Assembly: GCA_030248225.1 (NCBI GenBank)
Contig: JASANE010030242.1
Coordinates: forward strand, 1 to 64,000
Source: Trileptium ribeirensis
Taxonomy: Eukaryota; Nematoda; Enoplea; Enoplida; Thoracostomopsidae
Length of the DNA: 64,000 bases
Reading direction: 5' to 3'
In this document: positions 1-11,338 of the stretch, one piece after another
Layout: every line of letters starts with the position of its first letter
Numbering within the stretch: position 1 is the first letter of the stretch
The notes under the pieces: model-generated
What the model was told of the DNA's origin: nothing
What the model saw: only the letters and a program-made list of their open reading frames with translations
The model's database searches: none
Made by a program: the position numbers and the translations under genes

Positions 1-360
1 TTGTCCATTACACTATGGACGGGATTTTTTGGTACTCGAAAAAATGTTGTCCATTACACTGTGGTCGGGATTTTTTGTATTCGGAAAAATGTTGTCCAAT
101 ATACTGTGGACGGGATTTTTTTTTGGTGGTCAAAAAATGTTGACCATGGCACTGTGGTCAGATTTATTTTTATTCGAAAAAATGTGGTCAGATTTATTTT
201 TGTTCGAAAAATGTTAACCATTGGGTGTGGTCAGATTTATTTTAAATGTTGACCATTATCGTGTGGTCAGGATTTTCGTAAATGTTGACCATTGCTGTGT
301 GGTCAAGATTATGGGTTTTTTGATAAAAGTTGGCCATTAGGCTGTGGTCAGGATTATCCA
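1..360. repeat. degenerate minisatellite, about nine units
   Basis: Units of roughly 35-48 bp each start with a TTGWCCATT-like core, continue with a CTGTGGTC/GGAC block and a T-rich stretch, and end in AAAATG. The units diverge progressively to the right. The array probably lies in the last large intron of the degenerin gene and continues beyond the left edge. Apparent open frames across it are repeat artefacts. Confidence 0.7.
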
Positions 361-840
361 CCTCGTAACGATCCGTAAGGATCTGTTACACTATTATTGT
401 GAATGTGGAGTAATCGCCAAAATGACTGTCGCTCATCGAAACTAGCTCACGAAGTTCAACGAAACTAAGGTGATATTAATTTTAATTGTTTTGGTTTCTC
501 AAGCTTAGAACTCAGATTTTCGAAAACTGATATTTTAAATCTTTCCGAGTCCAGCGAGTTCAACTACTAGTTCTAGAATTATTATTAATTCTATTCGAAG
601 TGTTAATGAGATTTGGAAATTGTTATTTCAGCTTGATATTTATGAAAGTTTGTTTAAAGAATACTGTTCGTTGGCTATAAACGTAATGTCAGGTTGAGGT
701 GGCAGCGGTGATAATCGTTATTGAAATAGACTTTTCTTAACATAGTAATACGTATTGAAATCATACTGCAGTATTTGTAGATCGAAATCGATGCGGCCAA
801 TTGCTTTATTTGTATAGTAAAATAATGGTTTTGTTTGCAG
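361..840 (+). other. intron of the degenerin gene
   Basis: AT-rich sequence without a recognisable exon. It ends in a T-rich tract and TTTGCAG at 834-840, which serves as the splice acceptor for the following exon. Confidence 0.5.
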
Positions 841-1053
841 ATGGTTAACCTAATGTCCGATTTTGGAGGTCAAGCTGGGCTCTGGATTGGCGTTAGTGTG
901 GTTACTGGTGTCGAAGTGCTCGTTCTCGTATTACAACTGATGTGTGGCTGCTGTGTTGGAAAGAGCCAGCTTGCTGGTCCACCTAACGAAATGGAAGCGA
1001 AGTCAGAATGTTATTTATTCAATAATCTCAGTATAGGAATGTGGATTATGTAA
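841..1053 (+). CDS. DEG/ENaC (degenerin) channel, C-terminal exon
   Basis: This exon encodes the end of the pore region and second transmembrane segment of a degenerin/epithelial sodium channel family subunit, a trimeric amiloride-sensitive type cation channel in the plasma membrane. The motif NLMSDFGGQAGLWIGVSVVT matches the family signature (D-x-GGQ-x-GL-x-x-G-x-S, then E). The FGGQ...GLW form is the one seen in nematode degenerins such as the MEC-4 group. A hydrophobic run (VEVLVLVLQL) and a CGCC juxtamembrane cluster follow. The exon starts after the acceptor at 840 in phase 0. Reading straight through, the frame ends at TAA 1051-1053 after a short hydrophobic tail. Alternatively it splices at 1001 (AA|GTCAGA) to the exon at 3023. 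All upstream exons lie outside the window. Family assignment is firm; the exact 3' boundary is not. Confidence 0.85.
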   Translation: MVNLMSDFGGQAGLWIGVSVVTGVEVLVLVLQLMCGCCVGKSQLAGPPNEMEAKSECYLFNNLSIGMWIM

Positions 1054-1623
1054 TTATTTTTGTATTAAAATTTCATTTTTATGAAAAATAACATACAACT
1101 TAAGTCCACGACATTTCTGATCAAATGCTTGTCGTCTAAAAGCATATAAATTAATTTATATCATTCACAAAACAGCTTTTAGGAAAGTAATTTCTGTATC
1201 GCGTAACCAAATGTTTATCTTAAACATCGGGAAGTTTTTGCTAATGCATTGTCTAATTATTATTGAGAGATACTATAATGAAGCTGCAAATAAGAGCTCA
1301 TTCATTTTGTTAGCATAATCCACGTAGTTGTTCCTAATTTATTTAATTTTATTTGAAGAATATTAGAAAATCGTCAAATATGTATCAGTCATTTTTGGAA
1401 AAACTCTTCTGTCTTTGCGAAATATGATTCGATCAATATTTTCACACTTTATGAGTACAGTAATAATTTTTGCTTTTTATGTTGATTAAAGCGGTTGATT
1501 CAATGTTAAGTTTTATTCTGAAATAACTATTTGGCCCGAATTTTAATCGTATCAACGCCTAACATTATTTCAACTTGCTTTTTCGCATCGGAATTAAAAT
1601 TTATATTAAGCTCTTTTATAGCA

Positions 1624-2350
1624 TACATACATGCTCGTAGAACCCATGAGGAGTCGACCCCCCACACGGCAGGTGTCCCAATCTCTTTCTCACACCACCT
1701 CCCACCGTCGCCGTAAAATTTCTCGAAAATTGGGAACGATTATAGAATATTGGCCAAGTTGGTAAAAATTATAGAACGTTTTTTAACAAAAAGGTAGTGA
1801 AAATTAGCAAAAATTGAGAAACCTGAGCGATATTGGTAAAAAATTTTGCACCTTTAAAAATTTTCGACATTCTCCCTGGCCTGTCCACAGCCCTCCGAAA
1901 AGTGGGGGGCATGTTCATTCTCGATGGAAATTTCAAAGTGGGGGGATAAATTTTGCTTAAAAATACAAAATATTTCCATATTTTCGTGCATTTTTACTAC
2001 TGTGAACGTACTTTCAAGCTAAAAAACAATATTTTAGCACTATAAATAGTGGTACTTAATGTCTAAAAAACAATTTGAAAACAAAGAACATAAATTTTTA
2101 GACATAAAAATTTTTTGGAATTAGTTGAACATGGGGGGTTTCGGTCGAGTGGGGGGGACGGACATGGGGAAAATCTCACGAACATGGGGATTTGGAAAGT
2201 AGGAGGGTCCCCCACCCCCCCACTGTGGACAGGCCAGTACTCCTCGTCCTAACCTCGTTCACCCCCTGGCGGGCAGCTGATACCCCAATGAGACCGACAG
2301 CCTGACTCCCCTTGCGGCATCTGCTACGTTCACTGGAACCTCGACCTTGA
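1624..2350. mobile_element. GC-rich-ended repeat element split by a nested MITE
   Basis: Outer ends are inverted: CATACATGCTC near 1626 and GAGCATGTATG near 2345. The left arm carries a GC-rich block and then the loosely repeating AAAATTGGCAAAAATTAGG-like motif found elsewhere in the window. The right arm resumes directly after the nested element at 1876-2237. A related fragment with similar CATACATG/GTATGTATG ends lies at about 2437-2668. Confidence 0.45.
1876..2237. mobile_element. MITE with CTGGCCTGTCCACAG terminal inverted repeats
   Basis: The left end CTGGCCTGTCCACAG and right end CTGTGGACAGGCCAG are perfect inverted 15-mers. The interior is AT-rich, flanked by G-rich GTGGGGGG blocks. 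A second copy lies at 47100-47479, and a short internal fragment near 43420-43455. There is no coding capacity. Confidence 0.8.
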
Positions 2351-3022
2351 GCATGTATGGTTTATAACTATTAAATATTTATTATTAAATTCTGTGTAGT
2401 CCAGAATTTGCGCAATTATGTCGACTGACCGATTAACTCATACATGCCAAAACAGAAATTCGGGCGGGCTAAGCCTTTGCCCCGATGCTCCGGTCTATCC
2501 CCGCGCTCAAGGAGCGTGGATAATTTTAGCAAAAATTAGGGGAAAATTGGCAAAATGAAGGAGTTCCTCGGGGGCAGAGGAGGTCGTCGACTTTTTTCAG
2601 CACCTCTCTACGGCCTCTCCCTGTCGACCCCGGCTTCATCCCTGTGGCCTCGGAGCGTCAGTATGTATGGATTAAGTTGAAATTGTTTCACTCGCTTCGA
2701 AATTTATCGTGACCGAATTCACTGTTACGCTATTGGGTTGATAATACAGGTCGCATGTTATTCCGGCATAATGCTGTACAGTAGTGGTCCCACAGCCCAC
2801 ATAATGCTAATGGTTTTTGTTGTGCGCATCTTGTTGTTTAGAAGGAAATTCCAGTCATAAACATTTTTTGCATGACGGGTCTTTATTCGTCTGACGTTAA
2901 ACCAGCCAACATTACTTATAGAAAAAAGCATTATAATTTATTAACATTAATATTCTTTTCTAATTTTTATGTTTTATATGAAGTCATATACCACAGTGTA
3001 GTTTTGTTAGTGGTTATTTCAG

Positions 3023-3122
3023 AAGCATTACTACTGAAAAGATTGAAACAATTACTACAAATCATCCTGCTGCTGCGGAGCTATATGGAATTGGGAATGA
3101 TCCGAAAATTATTGGCAAATAA
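3023..3122 (+). CDS. possible final exon of the degenerin gene
   Basis: A strong acceptor (GGTTATTTCAG) ends at 3022. The frame behind it starts with one base completing a split codon and reads about 32 residues, including TTEKIETITTNHPAAAELYG, before TAA at 3120-3122. The incoming phase matches the outgoing phase of a donor at 1002 (AA|GTCAGA) in the degenerin exon. Joined, this replaces the odd hydrophobic read-through tail with a polar cytoplasmic tail, as expected for the family. The donor is not a strong consensus, and a one-in-three phase match can be chance. It could also belong to another transcript. Confidence 0.4.
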
Positions 3123-4711
3123 ACTAAAACATTAATTTTTGGCACAATATTGTTCATACGTTGTTATAAGTAGCACGCCAAAAGTTTTTTTTACAAATTT
3201 TGGTAATGATTGTTTTATAGTGGTTATGTTCATTACGCAATCAAAGTAGATTGGCTCTAAATATTTGCACTCGGTTATCATTTAGGATCTATCGTGGGCT
3301 ATTTTACGCCCGGTTTATTTAACATATTCAGGGTTTTACCTTTATGATACTGAAAGTGAAATAATTTCGTAATGTAATGAAAATAATTATTAATTATTTG
3401 AGAAATTTTGCGGCATTTTGAAGAAATCCCGAAATTGCTGAATTTCGTCGAACTGTGTAGCATACATATGTGCAGTTACGGCTAGAAAATCTAGAGTGCA
3501 AATCTAGACATTTCAATCAATTACTTTGATTAAGGTTAATTTCGTTTGATTTCTATTTCGGTGCAATTAGACAAATTTTATATTATTAAAATTTAACGAA
3601 AAGTAAATTTCGATGGTTAATGCTATTTTTGTTCGATTATGACTATACTTGTTTTTACTGATACTGGTCAGTCACGACCAGAAATGTTTCCATTACGACA
3701 AAACCGAACGAAAGTTAGAATGGTCGTTTACAAACGAAACCAAATAAACGTTGTCGTATTTGGGACCGAAAGACCTTGCGTGAATTTTTGGACGCAAACG
3801 TACATTGTAACGTTCCTTTAAGAACGAATGTCATTGCTCTCGTTTATGTCAACTTTTTTGCTCGTTACAATAGAAGCTTAGTGTAAGGTTTCTATTAACG
3901 ATAGTATACCACCATATTTTTTGTCGAAATGTTGATGAACATTTTTGTAACCAAATAGTCATGAGTAGCGTCTAATTTGTTGTTACAAACCTACTTCTAC
4001 ACCCGAAAATGTCGAAATTATTACTAATTGCACAAATTCAGATGACTGAAGATCGGAAATTTGTGAATAAGCTTACGTCGTTAATTACAGCTTTAACAGC
4101 CAGACATAGGTGTAAAATCATCGACTGAAATTTTCATCGATTTCAATTAAGCGGAATTTCGATGGATTTTGTTTTCGATATTTTTACCGTATTTCAATAA
4201 TTAAAAATTATGTATATTAGGTTTTATATTTATAACAAAATAATATATATATATCTATCATAATATCAATATAATATTAAATGTTTTTATATGTATAACA
4301 GGTAACTTTGTTCGAGTGAAAATTACACCATGGCAATTACAGGAACAAGGTTATGCAACAATTACAACAATAAATACTCAACAGTTGATGTCATAGTATA
4401 GCTTATTTTTTAATATACTGTATTATGTTGTATTTGCATTGTGCAGATACATGTATTTGTATATGACGTGTTTTTCTTTAACAAACACCGAGTGATTTCT
4501 TGCTGGTACTGTACGCAGAGCCGCTAAACTAGTGCTTAATGTCGTCGATATAAACAAACTGTCAGACTTTAACTGCTAGTGAAAAGGATAAATTATCCAA
4601 AAATATCGAAGAAACGAGTCTGACCTGTTAATTGTTTAGCCTGACCTGTTAATATTAATTAGCCAGTGTTTAAAAATTCTCGGGCTAAAATGTTTATATA
4701 TATTCGCCGTA
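3123..4711. other. intergenic, mostly featureless
   Basis: AT-rich sequence with no supported gene. Around 3472-3600 there is a CAGTTACGGCTAGAAAA-type end resembling the mariner-like MITEs found elsewhere, but its partner end is not clear. Near 4230-4300 there are TA-rich simple runs. Confidence 0.4.
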
Positions 4712-5612
4712 TTGAACGTTGCTCTAAGACTGAAACTGCGCTAATGAAGTGAAATTGGTTACAACGCCTAGCAATTTTTTTAATGAATAGCCTATTAACC
4801 TTTTTCATGTTAAACCAAAGCGTATTTAGTACAGTCTTGAACAGGCGTTTGCTCCAGTGGCGGATTGAACCTGGATCGCTGCGGGGCAAGTCATTGAACG
4901 TTGCTGTAAAACTGAAAGTGCGCTAATGAAGTGAATTGGTTACAACGCCTAGCAATTTTTTAATGAATAGCCTATTAACTTTTTTCTTCTTAAACCAAAG
5001 CGTATTTAGTACAGTCTTGAACAGGCGTTTGCTTCAGTGGCGGATTGAACCTGGATCGCTGCGGGGCAAGTCATTGAACGTTGCTGTAAGACTGAAAGTG
5101 CGCTAATGAAGTGAAATTGATTACAACGCCTAGCAATTTTAAATGAATAGCCTATTAACCTTTTTCTTGTTAAACCAAAGCGTATTTAGTACAGTCTTGA
5201 ACAGGCGTTTGCTCCAGTGGCGGATTGAACCTGGATCGCTGCGGGGCAAGTCATTGAACGTTGCTGTAAAACTGAAAGTGCGCTAATGAAGTGAATTGGT
5301 TACAACGCCTAGCAATTTTTAATGAATAGCCTATTAACTTTTTTCTTCTTAAACCAAAGCGTATTTAGTACAGTCTTGAACAGGCGTTTGCTTCAGTGGC
5401 GGATTGAACCTGGATCGCTGCGGGGCAAGTCATTGAACGTTGCTGTAAGACTGAAAGTGCGCTAATGAAGTGAATTGGTAACAACGCCTACCAATTTTTT
5501 TAATGAATAGCCTATTAACCTTTTTCTTCTTAAACCAAAGCGTATTTAGTACAGTCTTGAACAGGCGTTTGCTCCAGTGGCGGATTGAACCTGGATCGCT
5601 GCGGGGCAAGTC
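4712..5612 (-). repeat. tandem array of five ~180-bp units derived from a SINE body
   Basis: TTGAACGTTGC recurs at 4712, 4894, 5074, 5254 and 5433, giving steps of 182, 180, 180 and 179 bp. Units differ by only a few bases. Units 2 and 4 share variants (CTTCTTAAACC, GCTTCAGTGG), suggesting a 360-bp higher-order duplication. On the minus strand each unit contains GGTTCAATCCG, a tRNA B-box-like sequence, at + positions 4861, 5041, 5221, 5400 and 5581. On the minus strand the array directly follows the SINE head at 5613-5690. Confidence 0.85.
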
Positions 5613-5690
5613 ACATATACTAGCTATTACGCCATTTGCTTGGTTCCTTAAGAAACCTCACAACGCTAACGAATAACAACATACAAACGG
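5613..5690 (-). mobile_element. head of a tRNA-related SINE
   Basis: Read on the minus strand, this has the leader GTTATTCGTTAGCGTTGTGAG, then TTTCTTAAGGAACC, then a TAGCTAGTATATG A-box-like element running into the first array unit with its B-box-like GGTTCAATCC. The same leader and A-box order occurs at about 58152, 58420 and 60976 on the plus strand, so this is a dispersed family. Confidence 0.65.
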
Positions 5691-6261
5691 TCGCCGTAGG
5701 GCAAACTCCACAATAAAATCGCCACACCATGTATGCATGTACACATTTACATGTGACAAATGTGTCAATATAGGAACGGTAAGGTTAATGGATAAATAAT
5801 GTAGAACATAAAACAGCATGACTAGGTGTTCGTAAGGTGTGAGCTTAACCCACTGAGTTTAGACCCAACCTAGGCCGTATTTACACACTCCTAATGTAGC
5901 GCACTGCGGAACATTATGAGAGAATTGGCAATAATGAATAAGGGGAAAATTTATCAACGAATAAGGCAAAAATTATTAGAAAAGGCGGGAAAAGGTTAAC
6001 AAATATCTATATTTTTCGTCCCGGATCATCGGACTATAAACGCATATTTGTGTCTAAACATAAGTATATACATAAATTATAAAATTTTTTAATGAATAGG
6101 TATCGATAGGGAGTTAAAGCCATTAGGGTCAGACCCCGCATCGTATATTTACCACCTGAAGACTACTACCCGGCACGCGAAAATTAGCCAAAGTTAGGAT
6201 AAAATTCCAAAAATGTCGGATGCTCTGGGGTTTCCCCAATCCGGCGTACCTTGGACAATTA
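5691..6261. other. intergenic with decayed MITE debris
   Basis: No gene is supported. At about 6088 the AATAGGTATCGATAGG sequence followed by a GC-rich block and GAAAATTAGCCAAAGTTAGG resembles the ATAGGTGTCGA-ended MITE family (clear copies near 11030, 16480 and 55630). The other end is not evident. Confidence 0.35.
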
Positions 6262-6800
6262 TTCTTATGCGTGAGCAAACTTGAGGTGATCCCATCAACC
6301 ATCCTATTTTGCAATAACCGATATCGAATAGCAAACCCCCGTAACGGAAAATAGGCCGAATCTCAATAGGTTTTTCGCTAATCGAAAATTAATAAAATCA
6401 AATTCAATTGCCAGAAATTATACCTTGTGCTCGAACATAATTTCGGTGTTTTAAATTTGCAGAAATCCGGTTCCCTGTTGTATAATCATTAAAATTTGGA
6501 TTATTCTGTGTTTGCGAAGAAAAGTGACATCGCAAGCAAATATATCCTGTGTTAATGTCTTGATGTTTGCAAAGAAACCGGTTTAATTCAGATTCGACAA
6601 ATTTTCGTTGTCAAAAATTTGGGTAATTTTACTTGAATTTTCGCAAACACAAAATGGCAAGATTTCAGTCGCAAATGTGTTCGCGAAAAGTTTTGCGCCG
6701 AATTTCATTTGACAAAAAAGCGTTCCAAAACAATTTTTATGCAAAATTACAAAGCAGGATGCTTGATGAGGTCACATTAAGTTTACTCGCGCACTAATAT
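6262..6800. mobile_element. MITE with ~40-bp TIRs (GCGAGTAAACTTAA family)
   Basis: The left end (GTGAGCAAACTTGAGGTGAT, then CCATCAACCATCCTATTTTG) and right end (CAGGATGCTTGATGAGGTC, then ACATTAAGTTTACTCGCGC) are long imperfect inverted repeats. Diverged relatives are at 9795-10275, 17695-17850, 18530-20640 (split by a LINE) and 36385-36635. No coding capacity. Confidence 0.75.
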
Positions 6801-8183
6801 GCATCACCTATATCTTTCACCTTATAAGCCGCCGACATTCTATATAACTTTCTTCTAAAGAGATCGGTATGTATAAATATGTGACAAAACCACGCTGCAA
6901 ACAAACTAACTGCTGCTCATACGATGTCGGAATGATTCAAGACCATCACAGTCCATAATAACATTCCGGAAAATAATTTGATTTTCCGTCGTCCACAGCT
7001 ATAATCGAATTTTGGTTGATTCTAATTGGGACAATTTCTTGTAAACGAAGTTTTTGTTGCATGATGCACATATAATCGAAATATAACAATATGGAGCAAA
7101 AATATTTAAGCGTATAATAGTCTCTTAAAATTTGTATGATGATAATTTCACACAATTAATCTGTAATTAATTTGAAATTATTTTGCTATAATTTGTGTTG
7201 AAGTTAACGTATATACGAGCAATATTTTTGGCGAAATAGTACTACATCAATTGTGTACCAATTTGTACGTTAATGTATGATTATGCCAACATTGTAGTTA
7301 TAATACATTGACCGCAATGATAAATGGATGACACGTTGTATATAATTTGTATGAATTGTAACACAGAATATGTGTGATTATTTACATGTTTATATTAGAT
7401 TACTTATAAGGATTGTGTGGTTTGTTACACATAATTTTGTATGAAATTACATACAGCGTATGTATGACAAGTTACACATCATTTTTGTAATATAATTGGA
7501 CACAAAAAGACGTGATTATTTGCGCACAATTTGTACGAAGTTTCAGGTGATCAATTTGCATTTTGTGGCACATAATTTGTTTGAAGCTGTAAAAACTACA
7601 TATAAAATTGAAGATTAGCCCAAAAACTCCAATTATATATAAAAGCATTCATAAATAAAGTGTATTTCATTTCATACAATAATTTGTAAAAATTCATACA
7701 TTTTGTATATTCAGTTTAATACAAAAAATATGCAAATTCATATATTAGATATATTGAATTTTGTACAAATATATGAAAAATTCGTACAATTAATTATTTT
7801 CATAGAAATATATATGATCAAATTCATAAAAGCTGGTTCCATACAATACATACTTTAGTTCTCACAATAAATGTGTTGTATTTGACGGAAATATATGCGA
7901 TATTTCGTTCATTATGCTTAGAAGCGAATCTGGGAATTCAGCCGAACGACAAAACTGCCACGTCACATTCTATGCAAAATTGTGGTTATATTCATAGAGC
8001 TTGTCTTGTAAGGTTCTTGAGCATCCGCGGATAACCATGCCTTATATTTGTTGTACAAATCTGTGATATCCTAATAATGTCGATGTGCATAGTTTGGAAT
8101 TTATAAGTTTTCTTGAGAATTTTGTTATATGAACAATAATGGAATATTTACGATCATACTTGTCAATTTATACTTTGTGCTTA
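6801..8183. other. AT-rich intergenic with degenerate short-period repetition
   Basis: From about 7190 to 7600, variants of ATAATTTGTATGAA, TGTGTGATTATTT and ACACATAATTTTG recur every 55-65 bp, consistent with a very decayed tandem array. No gene is supported. Confidence 0.35.
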
Positions 8184-8692
8184 TGCGGCGTTCACGTTAT
8201 AATGTCCCCAACGTTTGGAACCTATGTACCCCACACAGTGTCAGACACACTGTTGACAACAGGGTGTCTTAGACACCCCATGTTTTTAATAAATTTTTTC
8301 AACGGTAGCTAGTTACGCGTATTACCACTTGCCGACAGTGTCAGGCACACCGTGTCTTCTGGCAGTTTTATTGACACTGTTCGGAATTATTTGAGCAATG
8401 TTCATATGGGCTAGATACAAATATCGAGAATTTAGGAAAAACTCCACAGGACAGTTGACTAATAAACCGCATTCGCTACAGACGGTGTCCGTTATAGTTA
8501 ATTCGCGCCAAATTGGTAGCTAAGGGTGTGTACGACACTGTCTAGAAAAAATTTAGTAGCTAAGGGTGTGTCGTACACCCTCGGCATTTGATTTACAGTA
8601 TGGGTGTCACCCTGACTGTCTATACGGTAGGGTCGCGACTACAGGGGGTCAAAAGTTCCAAACAGCGGGGACATTATAACGTGAACGCCACA
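8184..8692. mobile_element. PIF/Harbinger-like MITE with TTA target duplication
   Basis: The left end GGCGTTCACGTTATAATGTC is mirrored by GACATTATAACGTGAACGCC at the right end. The inverted repeat extends for about 40 bp with TTTGGAAC inside. TTA flanks both sides (8181-8183 and 8693-8695), the 3-bp TWA duplication typical of PIF/Harbinger. The interior has repeated GTGTC/GACAC motifs and no gene. A decayed relative is at about 12060-12290. Confidence 0.8.
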
Positions 8693-9156
8693 TTAATTAG
8701 AATTGCAAATTAAACATTCAGTGTGACATGGTGTTAAATTTAGTACAAACCATCTATATTTTTTGTGAGCGAATATTCACTGTGAGATGTTGATTATGGT
8801 ATATATATACGAGTTATATTGACACAAGCTGAGCTTCCAAATTTGCATGAAGAAAATAACATTGATAAGAGGAAAATAATATTTAGGCGATTCGTAGTTT
8901 GATTTCAGAATTTTCAGTACTTAAATTTCTCAAATTCTCGCAATCCGGTAATTCATTAAACGCTCGCTTTCCATTTTGACATTGTGACATTGAAATTCTC
9001 ATTTTTTTCGCCAAATTCTAATTTAATTCTGCATTGAAACTCGGCGAAACTACATAAGGCACTGCATACGTCGCTACCACGTATGTATACATATAGCATT
9101 GCATCTTTGAAGCAGAGATTGAAGATATCGTCAATAGCAACTGGTGACCCTCGTGT
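8693..9156. other. intergenic, nothing recognised
   Basis: AT-rich sequence with no supported exon, RNA gene or clear repeat. Confidence 0.4.
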
Positions 9157-9308
9157 TAGGGGCGTCGCCAAGTTGTGGCCCCACAGAGGCTGTGTCCCAC
9201 AGCTTTGCTCGGTGCCCCTCCAGAAAGCCTTGGTGCACTCCAGTTCTGATTTTGTTCCCCTCCCGAAATCCTAGGTGCCCCCAGTTCGGATTTTCTGGCT
9301 ACGCCCCT
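9157..9308. mobile_element. short MITE with GGGGCGTAGCCA-type ends
   Basis: AGGGGCGTCGCCA at the left and TGGCTACGCCCCT at the right form inverted ends resembling the widespread GGGGCGTAGCCA termini of hAT-like non-autonomous elements. The interior is GC-rich relative to its surroundings. Superfamily placement is from end sequence only. Confidence 0.6.
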
Positions 9309-9794
9309 GCCACGTGATATGTTACTTCAACGGTTTGTTACGATTTATTTTAGTTGTTTTTTATGCGAAATTAAACTTAATCCACGCCCATTAACAATCC
9401 GAATCTGTTATTTTAGTTAAAAAATCTGACAGACCGAGCGTAAACTATGGGATTATGTGGCATTTAACCCGTTGGACTAATTGGCTTTATTGCTGTAGCA
9501 CCATAGCTGTGTTAACTCTGCGTGACGCTTAGCGCAAGATCTGATAAATTTTGGCAGCAGAAATAGTCCAATTCGTCAATTTTCCAATATATAGATGTAT
9601 ATAGGTTAATCGGAAGTGTCTAAAGGTTTGTGGGGTTGCTAAATACGATAAAAATGTACTTTCGTGGCATGTTTTAAAATAGTAAGTCTAAGGCCGTACT
9701 ACCTAAGTAAATGCTTATGCCTAGTACCTTATGCGACAATAAACTTAAACCACGCTTATCAACAATCTTATTTTGCTATTTCGGTTAGAATTCT

Positions 9795-10275
9795 GTTACC
9801 GAAATTTCTGATAAAACCGTAATCCGGCGCAAAACTTCGCGAACACACAGCTCTGCGATAGTAATCCGGCAAATTTGTATTCGCAAAAATTACCGATTTT
9901 TTGCGAACGAAAATCTACTGGATTTGGATTTTTGGCTTTGTTTGCGAACACTGCAAGCTAAACCAAGGAACCGATTAATTTCTGACGTCACTATTACGTT
10001 AAATTTGTTCGGGAACAGCGACAAATCAGAAGCTGATAGACATTAGATTACAATTTTCACTGCAAGTTCAAAATCGGTTGGAACACAAGGTGTAATTTTT
10101 GGTTTTAGGTTCTGATTTTGCTAACTTTCTGTTATCGAAAAACCGATGAAATTTCTGCATTTGTTTCGTAACAATGGTTTGCGATTTGGTATCGGCTATT
10201 ACAAAATAGAATAGTCGATGGGCGTGAGTTATGTTTACTCGTGCATTATTATTAGGAGCTAGGTTTCACGATCGA
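9795..10275. mobile_element. diverged copy of the GCGAGTAAACTTAA MITE
   Basis: In reverse orientation this is similar throughout to the elements at 6262 and 18530: GAGTAAACATAACTCACGCC, then CTATTTTGTAATAGCCGATA, then the TTCGCGAAC/TTCCTTGGTTT middle. It shows the uninterrupted sequence at the point where the LINE has inserted in the 18.8-kb copy. Confidence 0.65.
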
Positions 10276-10399
10276 ATAAGGCCCACATTCACTATTATAA
10301 AGACAAGCTATATGTAATTTGTTATTGTTGTGTTATGTATTGTAATTTGTACACTCTTTATCAACGTTTCATAGACAAAACATGCGAAAAGCTTTGATA

Positions 10400-10865
10400 T
10401 ATAATACTCGGGTCTTTTCAGTTGTGTTCCCAGCCTGAAAATGCTCAATTTTGATGATACAGCAATTATATTAGTGCCATTCGACTCTTCTCGACGAGTA
10501 TGAAAATATTCATTTCGGTCGGGTTTATGACAATTTTTTTCGATTTTTTGGGTTTCCCATGTTCCGCTAAACCTAAATGGTTATCCAACAAGCCGATTCA
10601 GTGATATTTGCGTCATTCGACTCAGCTTGTCAAAGTGGTTGGAATGAAAGTCCAAAGGTAAAGTTATCATTGTTAAGGGAACGTTATCAAGTTATCAAAA
10701 GGGAAAGTTATCATTGGGTACCCAAAAATGTCATAAAACCTGCAGAAATTGATAGTTTTTGAACTGCCTCGTCGAAATGAGTCGAATGGTACCACAAAAT
10801 TATCTTTTTATTTTGAAAATTAACCATTTTTGGCTGGGGTTATAACCGAAAAGACACTAAACAGC
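10400..10865. mobile_element. long imperfect palindromic element
   Basis: The left arm (GGGTCTTTTCAGTTGTGTTCC ... GCCATTCGACTCTTCTCGACGA) is mirrored, with mismatches, by the right arm (TCGTCGAAATGAGTCGAATGG ... GGTTATAACCGAAAAGACAC). A decayed relative containing TCATCGAGCTGATTCGAATG lies at about 59345-59605. Probably a non-autonomous DNA transposon. Confidence 0.55.
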
Positions 10866-11032
10866 TCAATGTTTTCAATATTTATAGGCATACTCTGCAT
10901 ATATATAATTTTGTAGCAAATAGTTATCCATCCCTAGTTCTTTATTTTCTTCTAGCAATTAGTTTTGAAACACTTGTATTTGATTTTGGGTTTGCATTAC
11001 GCGTTATGTGCGGTATGCGTATATACGTGCAC

Positions 11033-11338
11033 CATAGGTGTTGATAAGAGGTGGTGTTACCCTCCCACCTAAGAGTCGGCCCGAATCCCCAAACCAATTC
11101 TTCCCTAAAGGCTCCGCACCTAATCCATCCCCCACCGTCCCCGCCGAACACCAAAGCAAAGCAGAAAAATTTAGCACAAATTGGGTGACGATTGCAAAAT
11201 CGTGTAAAATTGACAAAAAAATTGATGAAATTAGGAAAAAATTTATCCTTAATTGGTAAAAATAAGGCAAAATATATGAGTTCCTAAAAATTTCCAAAAT
11301 TTACCCCTAAGCTGATGGAACTTCGACACGACACCTAT
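11033..11338. mobile_element. MITE with ATAGGTGTCGA-type ends
   Basis: ATAGGTGTTGATAAG at the left and CTTCGACACGACACCTAT at the right are imperfect inverted ends. The left half is GC-rich and the right half carries repeated AAATTGG/AAATTAGG motifs. Related copies are at about 16483-16792 and 55632-55806, with weaker ones near 6088 and 52252. Confidence 0.6.

Noticed and set aside
4712..5612. CRISPR array
   Set aside because: Units are ~180 bp with no short repeats separated by unique spacers; eukaryotic tandem array.
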